From Desulfobotulus pelophilus (GTDB lineage Bacteria; Desulfobacterota; Desulfobacteria; Desulfobacterales; ASO4-4), in the NCBI RefSeq assembly GCF_026155325.1, contig NZ_JAPFPW010000001.1, positions 1 to 64,000 of the forward strand: 64,000 nt of DNA, read 5' to 3'. Shown piece by piece: positions 43,752 to 51,778 of the stretch. The position numbers and the translations under genes are program-made. The notes beneath the pieces were generated by a model that did not search any database, was not told where the DNA came from, and saw nothing but the letters and a program-made list of their open reading frames with translations. How positions within the stretch are numbered: position 1 is the stretch's first letter; each line of letters opens with the position of its first letter.

Positions 43752-45200
43752 ATGAACTGGCGTATCATAGGACAGATGACGGGGGTGTTGATAGCGGCTC
43801 TGGGGTGTTCCATGGCCTTGCCTCTGGTCTGGTCCCTGATCTGTGCAGACGGCAGCAGTCGCGCCTTTGCTCTGTCCATGGCTTTGTGCGGGGTTGTGGG
43901 CGGGCTGCTTTTCTTCCCATTGCGAAAACCGTTGGGGGAAGGTTTTTCCCAGAAAGAAGGGATGGCCATTGTGGGGCTGGGCTGGATGGCTGTGGGGCTT
44001 TTTGGTGCCTTCCCCTTTTTTTTCTCGGGTTTTTTCTGGGGTTTTACGGATGCGGTTTTTGAATCCGTATCGGGTTTTACCACAACAGGAGCCTCCGTTC
44101 TGGAAGACATTGAGTCCCTTCCACAGGGGCTTTTGTTGTGGCGCAGCCAGATTCAGTGGATTGGTGGTATGGGAATCATTCTTTTTTCCATTGCCATTCT
44201 GCCCTTTTTGGGAGTGGGCGGAATGCAGCTCTATAAGGCTGAGGTGCCAAGCCCCGTTCCGGATAAGCTCAAGCCCCGGATTCAGGAAACGGCAAAAATT
44301 CTGTGGAAGGTTTATCTTTTCTTTTCCCTTTTGCTTTTTTTTCTGCTTCTCGCCGGTGGCATGGGCGGATTTGACAGCCTCTGCCACACCTTCACTACTA
44401 TGCCAACGGGTGGTTTTTCTACAAAGAATCTTTCCATTGCCCACTTCGACAGTCTCTATATAGAAGTGGTGATCATGGCTTTTATGGTGTTGGCAGGTAT
44501 CAACTTCACCCTGCATTTTCAATTTTTACGGAGGGGCGGTTTCTCTTATTTCAACGATGCGGAGTGCCGTTTTTTTCTTGTGCTGCTTCTGGCTATCATG
44601 GTTGGTGTTTTCTGGATTCTTTGGGGGGCTACCTATGAAAGTCCGGGAGAAAGTCTTCGTTACGGAGCTTTTCAGGTGATTTCCATTGTGACCACCACAG
44701 GTTTTGCCACGGCGGATTATGTTCTCTGGGCACCGGCCGCTCAGCTGATACTTCTCTTTGCCATGTTCACGGGGGCCTGCGCCGGATCCACATCCGGTGG
44801 TATGAAAACGGTGCGCCTGATGATCTGCGGGAAGTATGGATACAAGGAGCTTTTTTTTCTGGTGCATCCAAGGGCCGTGCGGGAAGTAAAGCTGGGCGGC
44901 AGAGTGGTGCCCGGAGGGGTGATTCATGGTGTATTGGGTTTTATGGCCCTTTACCTTGGGGTGTATGTGGCGGGTTCCCTTCTGCTGGCTGCTCAGGGTA
45001 CGGATGCGGTAACGGCTCTGACAGCGGCCGCATCCGCCCTTGGTAATGTGGGGCCCGGTTTCGGAGGGGTGGGACCTGCGGAAAATTATGCGGGTATCCC
45101 CCAGGCGGGTAAGTGGGTTCTTTCCTGGCTAATGTTGATGGGGCGTCTTGAAATTTATACCCTGATTATTTTTCTGGTACCCGAATTCTGGCGGAATTAA
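43752..45200 (+). CDS. trkH: TrkH, potassium uptake channel subunit
   Basis: The product is 482 residues with about ten to twelve membrane helices. The four pore loops show the selectivity-filter glycines: SGFTTTGASVLED, FTTMPTGGFSTKN, SIVTTTGFATADY and ALGNVGPGFGGVG. A GSTSGGMKTVR segment lies before the third and fourth repeat link, as in TrkH. It takes up K+ with TrkA, encoded just upstream. Length is normal. Confidence 0.95.
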   Translation: MNWRIIGQMTGVLIAALGCSMALPLVWSLICADGSSRAFALSMALCGVVGGLLFFPLRKPLGEGFSQKEGMAIVGLGWMAVGLFGAFPFFFSGFFWGFTDAVFESVSGFTTTGASVLEDIESLPQGLLLWRSQIQWIGGMGIILFSIAILPFLGVGGMQLYKAEVPSPVPDKLKPRIQETAKILWKVYLFFSLLLFFLLLAGGMGGFDSLCHTFTTMPTGGFSTKNLSIAHFDSLYIEVVIMAFMVLAGINFTLHFQFLRRGGFSYFNDAECRFFLVLLLAIMVGVFWILWGATYESPGESLRYGAFQVISIVTTTGFATADYVLWAPAAQLILLFAMFTGACAGSTSGGMKTVRLMICGKYGYKELFFLVHPRAVREVKLGGRVVPGGVIHGVLGFMALYLGVYVAGSLLLAAQGTDAVTALTAAASALGNVGPGFGGVGPAENYAGIPQAGKWVLSWLMLMGRLEIYTLIIFLVPEFWRN

Positions 45201-45295
45201 AGATTGGCTGAAACCTGTTATCGTTTGAAAAGGCTGTATTTTCAGGTATTGATGGAGCATGTGGTAAAAAAAAACAAGCCTGTGTTTTTTTTGTG

Positions 45296-45324
45296 TTGAC
45301 ACATGGTGGCATCACGGGTAGATA
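45296..45324 (+). promoter_or_regulatory. Sigma-70 promoter of the tRNA pair
   Basis: TTGACA (45296-45301) and TAGATA (45319-45324) are 17 bases apart. The predicted start is about 18 bases before tRNA-Lys. Confidence 0.75.
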
Positions 45325-45348
45325 AGCACTCGTTTTTGACGGTTGCAA

Positions 45349-45424
45349 GGGTCGTTAACTCAGTCGGTAGAGTATCTGCCTTTTAAGCAGAGAGTCGTTG
45401 GTTCGAATCCAACACGACCCACCA
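45349..45424 (+). tRNA. tRNA-Lys (anticodon TTT)
   Basis: The 76 bases fold as a cloverleaf. The acceptor GGGTCGT pairs with ACGACCC. The anticodon stem CTGCC/GGCAG-type arm encloses TTT in CTTTTAA. The T-loop is GGTTCGAATCC, and CCA is encoded. Confidence 0.97.
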
Positions 45425-45431
45425 CCCATAA

Positions 45432-45509
45432 GTCCCCATCGTCTAGCCCGGTCCAGGACACCGGCCTTTCACGCCGGCGACAGGGGTTCGAATCCCCTTG
45501 GGGACGCCA
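45432..45509 (+). tRNA. tRNA-Glu (anticodon TTC)
   Basis: The 78 bases fold as a cloverleaf. The acceptor GTCCCCA pairs with TGGGGAC. The anticodon stem CCGGC/GCCGG encloses CTTTCAC with TTC as anticodon. The T-loop is GGTTCGAATCC, and CCA is encoded. It is 7 bases after tRNA-Lys, so both come from one transcript. Confidence 0.97.
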
Positions 45510-45520
45510 TATGTAAGAAA

Positions 45521-45556
45521 AAAGGGGTTACCTCGAAAAGGTAGCTCCTTTTTTTT
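45521..45556 (+). terminator. Intrinsic terminator of the tRNA pair
   Basis: AGGGGTTACCT pairs with AGGTAGCTCCT (two wobble pairs), followed by a run of eight T. Confidence 0.85.
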
Positions 45557-45660
45557 ATGTTTGATTTTTGAAGCGGTTGGTCTCACCATGGATGGAAGGG
45601 TTCAGGCGGGCTTTCATCGTTCCGCATCTTTCGGGATATATCAATATAAGGAATGGAAAT

Positions 45661-47073
45661 ATGAAACCAGTGGTTGCCCTTGTGGGCCGTCCCAATGTGG
45701 GAAAATCCACCCTGTTCAATCGAATGACCCGTAGCCGTGATGCCATTGTGGATGATATGGCCGGTGTGACAAGGGATCGTCATTTTGGTGAAGCCATGTG
45801 GGAAGGCCGGCCTTTTGTTCTGGTGGATACGGGTGGGTTTCTTTCCAATGATGCGGATTCTTTTGCTGCCCACATCCGGGCACAGGTGGAGATGGCTCTG
45901 GAGGACGCGGACCATGTGGTGCTGGTTCTCGATGGTAAAAGCGGGGTTTCTTATTACGACAGGGATCTTGTTGATCTTTTGCGGGCAAAGGGGAAACCGT
46001 TTTTCTGTATAGTCAATAAAATTGACGGGGAGCGCCATGAGATTGCTCTTACTGATTTTTATGCCTTAGGAATTGAAGAGCCCTTTCCTGTTTCCGCTGA
46101 GCATGGGTATGGTTTTTCGGATTTTATGGACGCCCTTACGGAAGACATGCCACTGGAAGATGAGGGGAATGACGGGCAGCCTGAAGGCCCCATCCGGGTG
46201 GCGGTGGTGGGAAGGCCCAATGCGGGTAAGTCTTCTCTGATTAACCGTCTTCTGGGAGAAGAGCGCATGGTGGTCAGTGAAGTGGCCGGAACCACCCGTG
46301 ATTCCGTGGATTCTCTGGTGGAGTATGGAGGAAAAACCTACCTTTTTGTGGATACGGCAGGTATCCGGAGAAAGGGAAAGGTTACCCATCGGGTTGAAAA
46401 ATATTCCGTAATTAAAGCTTTGCAAAGCCTGGAGCGATGCGACGTGGCCCTGGTACTGCTGGATGCCTCCGAGGGGGTCACGGATCAGGATGTCCGGGTG
46501 GCGGGTTATGCCAGCGACCGGGGTTGTGGCTGCATTTTTGTATGCAATAAGTGGGATTTGATGCCACCGGAAAAAAAAGATGTGAAGCGCATGAAAGAAG
46601 AGCTTGCCATGGAGGCGAAATTTTTAGGGTATGCTCCTGTGCTGACCATTTCCGCCCTTACGGGTCAACGGGTGATCAAGCTGTTTCCAATGATAGATAA
46701 GGTATATGAGCAGTATATTTCGAGGGTCGGAACCAGCCATCTCAACCGGATTATTGAAGACGCCACGGCACGGACAGAGCCCTCGCTTCACAACGGTAAG
46801 CGTATTAAGTTTTACTTTGCCTCACAGGTACGAACCTCGCCTCCTACCTTTGCTCTCGTAACCAACTATCCCGATGCTATTCATTTTTCGTATAAAAGAT
46901 ACCTGGTTAACCAGATTCGCGAGGCATTGGGTCTGGATATGACGCCCATCCGGATTAAATTTCAGGAGCGCAGCGGTCGAACGGATTACAGTGATAAAAG
47001 ATCAAAGCCTTCGCCGGAGCTTCTTCGTAAGCTACAGGCAAAAAGGCGGAGCCGTAAGCGCAGGAACCGCTAG
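45661..47073 (+). CDS. der: Der (EngA), double GTPase for 50S ribosome assembly
   Basis: The product is 470 residues. ATG 45661 was chosen because the first G1 loop follows at once (VALVGRPNVGKSTLFNRM). The first G domain has DTGG and NKID; the second begins at RVAVVGRPNAGKSSLINRLL with DTAGIRRKGKV and NKWD. A KH-like C-terminal domain (about 385-450) and a basic tail (KRRSRKRRNR) follow. Der helps late 50S subunit maturation. A weak terminator may follow at 47089. Confidence 0.97.
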   Translation: MKPVVALVGRPNVGKSTLFNRMTRSRDAIVDDMAGVTRDRHFGEAMWEGRPFVLVDTGGFLSNDADSFAAHIRAQVEMALEDADHVVLVLDGKSGVSYYDRDLVDLLRAKGKPFFCIVNKIDGERHEIALTDFYALGIEEPFPVSAEHGYGFSDFMDALTEDMPLEDEGNDGQPEGPIRVAVVGRPNAGKSSLINRLLGEERMVVSEVAGTTRDSVDSLVEYGGKTYLFVDTAGIRRKGKVTHRVEKYSVIKALQSLERCDVALVLLDASEGVTDQDVRVAGYASDRGCGCIFVCNKWDLMPPEKKDVKRMKEELAMEAKFLGYAPVLTISALTGQRVIKLFPMIDKVYEQYISRVGTSHLNRIIEDATARTEPSLHNGKRIKFYFASQVRTSPPTFALVTNYPDAIHFSYKRYLVNQIREALGLDMTPIRIKFQERSGRTDYSDKRSKPSPELLRKLQAKRRSRKRRNR

Positions 47074-47088
47074 GCAGATCCCGTGATT

Positions 47089-47127
47089 GCCGGAGTTGGC
47101 TTTTCTCCGGCTTGCTTCTTTCTTTCT
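47089..47127 (+). terminator. Probable terminator after der
   Basis: GCCGGAG and CTCCGGC form a seven-pair stem, followed by a T/C-rich stretch (TTGCTTCTTTCTTTC). The T run is interrupted. Confidence 0.5.
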
Positions 47128-47242
47128 GGCAAGCCCGTCCTGTTATGGTTTGGGCCTGTCAGGGGTGCCGTATAAGGGCCTGTTGGCTTTTCTGCTGATT
47201 CAAATCATAATCTGATTGCCACGACTTTCAGTCATGTCTTGC

Positions 47243-47314
47243 GCCAGAATAATGACATGCCCAGATCTTGCGCTTGCCAGCGGGCACCCGTAAAGGGTGG
47301 CCCTGTAAAGCAGG
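47243..47314. repeat. Dispersed noncoding repeat, copy 2
   Basis: Same orientation and core (GCTTGCCAGCGGGC) as 40509-40579. The surrounding 400-bp gap between der and rarA holds the der terminator and this repeat; I see no gene in it. Confidence 0.5.
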
Positions 47315-47479
47315 GAGTAAAAATACCCGCTAGGCACCATGGTCAGACAACAGCCGGGTCCGTAAGCTGTGGCTGAGCCCGTGTAGCAATGAGAAATCAT
47401 AATGGCTGAACAGGCGTGCTTATCCCGTTGTCAGCCAGTGTGTTGCATTCCGGTTTGCTGAAAGGTGAAGGGTTGCTGT

Positions 47480-48823
47480 ATGGAAGATCTTTTTGCCCGG
47501 GACAGCATGGCTGATCCGGAAAAGCCCCTTGCAGAAAGAATGCGTCCGGATTCTCTGGAAGATGTGGCTGGTCAGGATCATCTTCTTTCGGAAGGATCGG
47601 TGCTGCGCCGTGCCGTGCAGGAGGACCGGCTTTTTTCCATGATTCTCTGGGGGCCTCCTGGCTGCGGTAAAACAACCCTTGCCAGGATACTGGCCAAGGA
47701 GACCCGTAAGGGTTTTGTTCAGATTTCTGCCGTATTTTCCGGAGTGCAGGAGGTCCGTAAGATTATAGAAGAAGCCCGGACCCGAAGACGTATGCAGGGC
47801 AGGGGAACCCTTCTTTTTGTGGATGAGATTCACCGGTTTAATAAGGCTCAGCAGGATGCGTTTCTGCAGCATGTGGAAGAGGGGCTGATCACTCTCATTG
47901 GTGCCACCACGGAAAACCCATCTTTTGAGGTTATTGCTGCTCTGCTTTCCCGCTGCAGGGTGCTGGTGCTGCATCCCGTATCGGGAGATGCCTGTGTTAC
48001 TGTGCTGAGACGGGCTCTTGCAGATGGAGAAAGGGGGCTGGGCAGGCTGGGTGTTGCCGCTGCGGACAGTGAACTTGCCCTTTTGGCGGAGATGGCGGAC
48101 GGCGATATGCGGGCGGCTCTGTCCGGTCTGGAGATGGCGGTGTTTCACTGCCTCGGCGATGGAAGCCGCAGGGAGAGAGTGGTTACAAAGGAAGATGTGG
48201 CGGCTGTATTTGGAGATCGGGTCCTGCGCCATGATAAAGCCGGAGATTCCCATTTTAACCTGATTTCCGCTTTTCATAAAAGTATGCGGGGCAGTGATCC
48301 GGATGGAGCCCTGTATTGGCTTTTCCGGATGCTGGAAGCCGGAGAGGACCCCCTTTATCTGGCACGGCGTATGGTTCGTTTTGCCTCGGAAGATGTGGGT
48401 ATGGCCGATCCGGGGGCACTGGCACTGGCCCTTTCCGCTCTGGAATCCTATCGTTTCCTGGGTTCTCCGGAGGGCGAAGGTGCCCTGGCTCAGGCAGCCG
48501 TCTATCTGGCCACAGCACCCAAGAGCAATGCTGTCTATATGGCGCAGAAGGCCGTGGTCGCCCGTATCAGGGAAACGGGCGCACCGCCTGTCCCCTTGCA
48601 CATTCGCAATGCTCCCACCCGCCTGATGGCGGATCTGGGCTATGGCAGGGAGTACCGGTATGCCCACGATTTTACGGATGCCTATGTACCTCAGGAATAT
48701 CTCCCCGAAGATCTGCTGCAGGACAGATACTATCATCCTACGGACCGTGGCTATGAAAAACTGGTAGGCCAGCGTATGGATGGCTGGCGCAGAATCCGGG
48801 AAGCTGCCCGTAAGAAGTCGTAG
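47480..48823 (+). CDS. rarA: RarA (MgsA), replication-associated AAA+ ATPase
   Basis: The product is about 447 residues from ATG 47480; a GTG at 47465 is in frame. Family sequence starts at PLAERMRPDSLEDVAGQDHL. The Walker A is GPPGCGKTTLA; the Walker B region is LLFVDEIHRFNKAQQDAFL; sensor 1 is IGATTENPSFEV. The C-terminal region (HKSMRGSDPDGALYWLFRML, RFASEDVGMADP, APKSNAVY) is the RarA tetramerisation domain. It acts at stalled replication forks. No gene context informs it further. Confidence 0.95.
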   Translation: MEDLFARDSMADPEKPLAERMRPDSLEDVAGQDHLLSEGSVLRRAVQEDRLFSMILWGPPGCGKTTLARILAKETRKGFVQISAVFSGVQEVRKIIEEARTRRRMQGRGTLLFVDEIHRFNKAQQDAFLQHVEEGLITLIGATTENPSFEVIAALLSRCRVLVLHPVSGDACVTVLRRALADGERGLGRLGVAAADSELALLAEMADGDMRAALSGLEMAVFHCLGDGSRRERVVTKEDVAAVFGDRVLRHDKAGDSHFNLISAFHKSMRGSDPDGALYWLFRMLEAGEDPLYLARRMVRFASEDVGMADPGALALALSALESYRFLGSPEGEGALAQAAVYLATAPKSNAVYMAQKAVVARIRETGAPPVPLHIRNAPTRLMADLGYGREYRYAHDFTDAYVPQEYLPEDLLQDRYYHPTDRGYEKLVGQRMDGWRRIREAARKKS

Positions 48824-49204
48824 GAATTTGTCTGTTGCTTAATGGTTGATGACTCTGTGTTTGTTCCTGTTTTTGATTCTCGTATCTGTCGGATAAGTAT
48901 ACGGGCACCCAGGCTGCTTGCCCGTGACGCAATTTTATTCTTAGGGCTTCTTGCCCTGTGCTGAATCGGCAAAACTTGTCGGCACAGGCAGGTTGATCTT
49001 TTGTATTGGTATATAGGCTTGGGGTCGCTGCCCTTTGTGCCGATTGCGGACAGTTGCCGATTCTTTAGGCACAGGCCTGCGAAGCTCTTATCCGAAACGA
49101 TGGCAACGTCACTTGCGAGCAGCCGGGGTGCCCCTGCAAGTCAGGGCTGTCAAAAAGCCTTCGCAGGGAGGTTTTGCGTCTGCCCGTATCCAGTTCCGCT
49201 TTCA
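48824..49204. other. Gap between convergent rarA and the NRDE gene
   Basis: About 380 bp without a convincing gene. The part from about 49150 (CTTCGCAGGGAGG, TCTGCCCGTATC) resembles bases near 40590-40630, so it may be a third, decayed copy of the dispersed repeat. The section 48895-48990 has several GGGC/GCCC inverted words. Confidence 0.4.
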
Positions 49205-49978
49205 TTATGGTCTGACACCGGACTGACCCGTAAAGCGGACCCTCCCCGTTTCCCTTCCCCTTTCATCCCAGCTGATTTCCGTGAAAAAAAATTCTCCGCT
49301 GCGGTGTACCCTCAGCACCGTGCTGCTCCTTGTGCCGTAAAGCTTATTCACAATGAAAAGGGGGGCCAGAATTCTTTCCCACTCAGGTCCCATGCCCGTA
49401 TCTGGCAGATCCCTGTCTTTTGGTATGGAGCGGTCCTGCAGCAGAAGAAAAAAATCTTCTTCCCCGGCCCCCTTGCTAAGGGCCTGATCCAGCATGTCAC
49501 ATCCCCTTGTCACCTTGGGCCACGGGGTGTCCAGCAGATGATTGGAAAGGCCGTGCATGCCGGAAGGAATCACAAGGCTCTTTTCTGTCTGGTTGCTGTA
49601 ATAAAAAAGTTTTTCTGGGGTGCCGCAGATCAGGTTGAATCCGTTGAAGGCAGCGCCTTCCTCTTTCAGCTTTTTCAGAAAAGAATCCGTATCTTCAGCG
49701 GACCCAAGGGCCTGTTCCACGATATGGCCCCTCGAGGGGGCAGGGTTTTTTTTGAGAAAAGGATCCCTGAAATTGGTGAGGGCGGCAAAATAAAGGGGCT
49801 TCGGTACAATGCCCATCCATGTTCCTCCCTCCTGGAGATCCCTGCCCGCAAGAAAAGGGGGGGTTGTTTTCCAGTAATGGGCGGGTTCTGTGGGGCGTTT
49901 GTGAAACTCATCACGGTTGGCTGTTACAATCAGGGGCCAGTCGGGGTGGTGCTGCACTGCAAAGAGAATGAGGCACAT
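49205..49978 (-). CDS. NRDE (TANGO2) family protein
   Basis: The product is 257 residues. ATG 49978 gives the family N-terminus MCLILFAVQHHPDWPLIVTA followed by NRDE, the name-giving motif. Cys2 would be the N-terminal nucleophile if this is an Ntn-type hydrolase. Other family features are FLAGRDLQEGGTWMGI, AALTNFRDP, GFNLICG and GLSNHLLDTPWPKV, with a final STVLRV strand. Function in bacteria is not settled; eukaryotic TANGO2 is linked to haem and lipid handling. It stands alone, convergent with rarA. Confidence 0.9.
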   Translation of the reverse strand: MCLILFAVQHHPDWPLIVTANRDEFHKRPTEPAHYWKTTPPFLAGRDLQEGGTWMGIVPKPLYFAALTNFRDPFLKKNPAPSRGHIVEQALGSAEDTDSFLKKLKEEGAAFNGFNLICGTPEKLFYYSNQTEKSLVIPSGMHGLSNHLLDTPWPKVTRGCDMLDQALSKGAGEEDFFLLLQDRSIPKDRDLPDTGMGPEWERILAPLFIVNKLYGTRSSTVLRVHRSGEFFFTEISWDERGRETGRVRFTGQSGVRP

Positions 49979-50180
49979 GGGTTTTCTTTTTCCTTTGGAA
50001 TCCTCTGTCATTCGGGATGGCAGGGCTTTTTATGGTTTAGCTGCAACGCCGTTTTTTGTCTGCTTGCTTTGTTCACCTGATTATTGACTTTCCCGCAGTA
50101 TCCGGTTAGCGTTTCTCAGAACTCGGGGAAAAATGCAACCATGGTGCGGGGGCACTCGTCATCGTAAGGAGGATAAAGGC

Positions 50181-51470
50181 ATGAAAGAAGTTGTCATTGT
50201 CAGCGGATCCAGGACGGCAGTCGGTGCTTTTGGTGGTGTTCTCAAAGACGTTTCCGGCGTGGAGCTGGGAGCCACGGTCATGAAGGAAGTGATGAAAAAG
50301 GCAGGGCTGCGTCCCCAGCCCAGCGCGGGTATGGAGTCATATTGCCCGGATAAGCTCAAGGGTCTTGGCCGTATTGAGCTGGAAGCGGGTGGCTATGATT
50401 ATGACGAGGCTCTCAGACCCGTTGCCATTGATGAAGTGATTATGGGAAATGTGCTGCAGGCTGGTCAGGGCCAGAATCCGGCCCGTCAGTCCATGATTCG
50501 TGCAGGGTTATCCAAGGAGACTCCTGCTTTTACGGTGAACAAGGTGTGTGGGTCCGGGCTGAAGGCCATTGCTCTGGGTGCCCAGGCCATCATGACCGGC
50601 GATGCGGAAGTGGTGCTGGCCGGCGGACAGGAAAGCATGAGCAATACGCCCATGGCCCTGCTCAAGGCCCGCTGGGGACATCGAATGGAGCTGACCGGCG
50701 TGGGTCCTGTGCATGACCTGATGGTGTATGATGGTCTTTACGAGATTTTTTATGGGTATCACATGGGGCTTACGGCAGAAAATATTGTTGAAAAGTATGG
50801 TATTTCCCGTGAAGATCAGGACAAGGTAGCGGTTCTCAGCCATGCCAGGGCTATGGAAGCCATTAAAAACGGTACCTTCAAGCAGGAAATTGTCCCTGTG
50901 GTGATCAAAGGCCGCAAGGGGGATACTGTTGTGGATACGGATGAGCGGCCCATGGAAACCAGCATGGAAAAGATGGCGAAAATGAAACCCGCTTTCAAAA
51001 AAGATGGCTCTGTCACCGCAGGCAATGCTTCCGGTATCAATGATGGTGCTGCCGCTGTTTTGATGATGACGGCAGACAAGGCGAAGGAGCTGGGTCTTAC
51101 TCCCATCCTTAAAATTAAGGGTTTTGCTTCCGGCGGTATGGATCCGGCCTTCATGGGTCTGGGACCCGTTCCGGCCATCCGGAAACTTCTTGCACGCACC
51201 GGTATGAAGATGGGCGATATGGATATGATTGAGCTCAATGAGGCCTTTGCCGGTCAGGCCATTGGCTGCATGATGGAGCTGGGAATCGACTTTGAAAAAC
51301 CCAATGAGCTGGGTTCCGGTATTTCCATTGGTCACCCCATCGGAGCCACAGGAGCACGGCAGATGGTAACGGGCATGTATCATATGCAGCGCAAGGATTA
51401 TGGCACGGGCATTATTTCCATGTGTATTGGTGGCGGTATGGGTATGGCCATGATCGTGGAGCGTGTGTAG
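50181..51470 (+). CDS. Acetyl-CoA C-acetyltransferase (thiolase II)
   Basis: The product is 429 residues from ATG 50181, with AAGGAGG upstream. Catalytic residues are in place: Cys in NKVCGSGLKAI, His in GHPIGATGARQ, and Cys in CIGGGMGMAM. The start VVIVSGSRTAVGAFGG is typical. It is about 35 residues longer than usual because of an insertion after residue 40 (with ESYCPDKLKGLGRIELEAGG) before AIDEVIMGNVLQAGQGQNPA. It joins two acetyl-CoA or cleaves acetoacetyl-CoA, for fatty-acid or butyrate-type metabolism. It is a single gene with its own terminator. Confidence 0.93.
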   Translation: MKEVVIVSGSRTAVGAFGGVLKDVSGVELGATVMKEVMKKAGLRPQPSAGMESYCPDKLKGLGRIELEAGGYDYDEALRPVAIDEVIMGNVLQAGQGQNPARQSMIRAGLSKETPAFTVNKVCGSGLKAIALGAQAIMTGDAEVVLAGGQESMSNTPMALLKARWGHRMELTGVGPVHDLMVYDGLYEIFYGYHMGLTAENIVEKYGISREDQDKVAVLSHARAMEAIKNGTFKQEIVPVVIKGRKGDTVVDTDERPMETSMEKMAKMKPAFKKDGSVTAGNASGINDGAAAVLMMTADKAKELGLTPILKIKGFASGGMDPAFMGLGPVPAIRKLLARTGMKMGDMDMIELNEAFAGQAIGCMMELGIDFEKPNELGSGISIGHPIGATGARQMVTGMYHMQRKDYGTGIISMCIGGGMGMAMIVERV

Positions 51471-51543
51471 CTTATGAGCTTTCTGCGGATGGCTCTTGTA
51501 TAGGGAATTGGTTGTAACGATTTCCAGCGGTGTTTGCCTGAGA

Positions 51544-51580
51544 GGTCGCAGTCGTCTTCGGACGGTTGCGGCCTTTTTTT
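51544..51580 (+). terminator. Intrinsic terminator of the thiolase gene
   Basis: GGTCGCA..CGTC pairs with GACG..TGCGGCC around a TTCG tetraloop, followed by TTTTTTT. The rest of the 308-bp gap before gyrA shows no gene. Confidence 0.92.
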
Positions 51581-51778
51581 ATGGGAGGCCTGAAAAAGGG
51601 TCGCAGGGTTTTCGGAAGGATGGTATGATAGCATGTTTGCGCCGATACTTTATCAATGCGGGGGCATACAGGAACCGCTGGAGGCGTGAGGGGTACATAA
51701 GAAAAATTCATAAAAAGAGGGCTGCCACGGATTTTGATCCGAGGAAATGTGCTCTCCCAGGGAAAGCAGGATGTGTCC

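Noticed and set aside
49001-50080. 359-codon plus-strand frame opposite the NRDE gene
   Set aside because: The minus-strand product has the NRDE signature and a family-typical start; the plus-strand frame is low-complexity shadow sequence.
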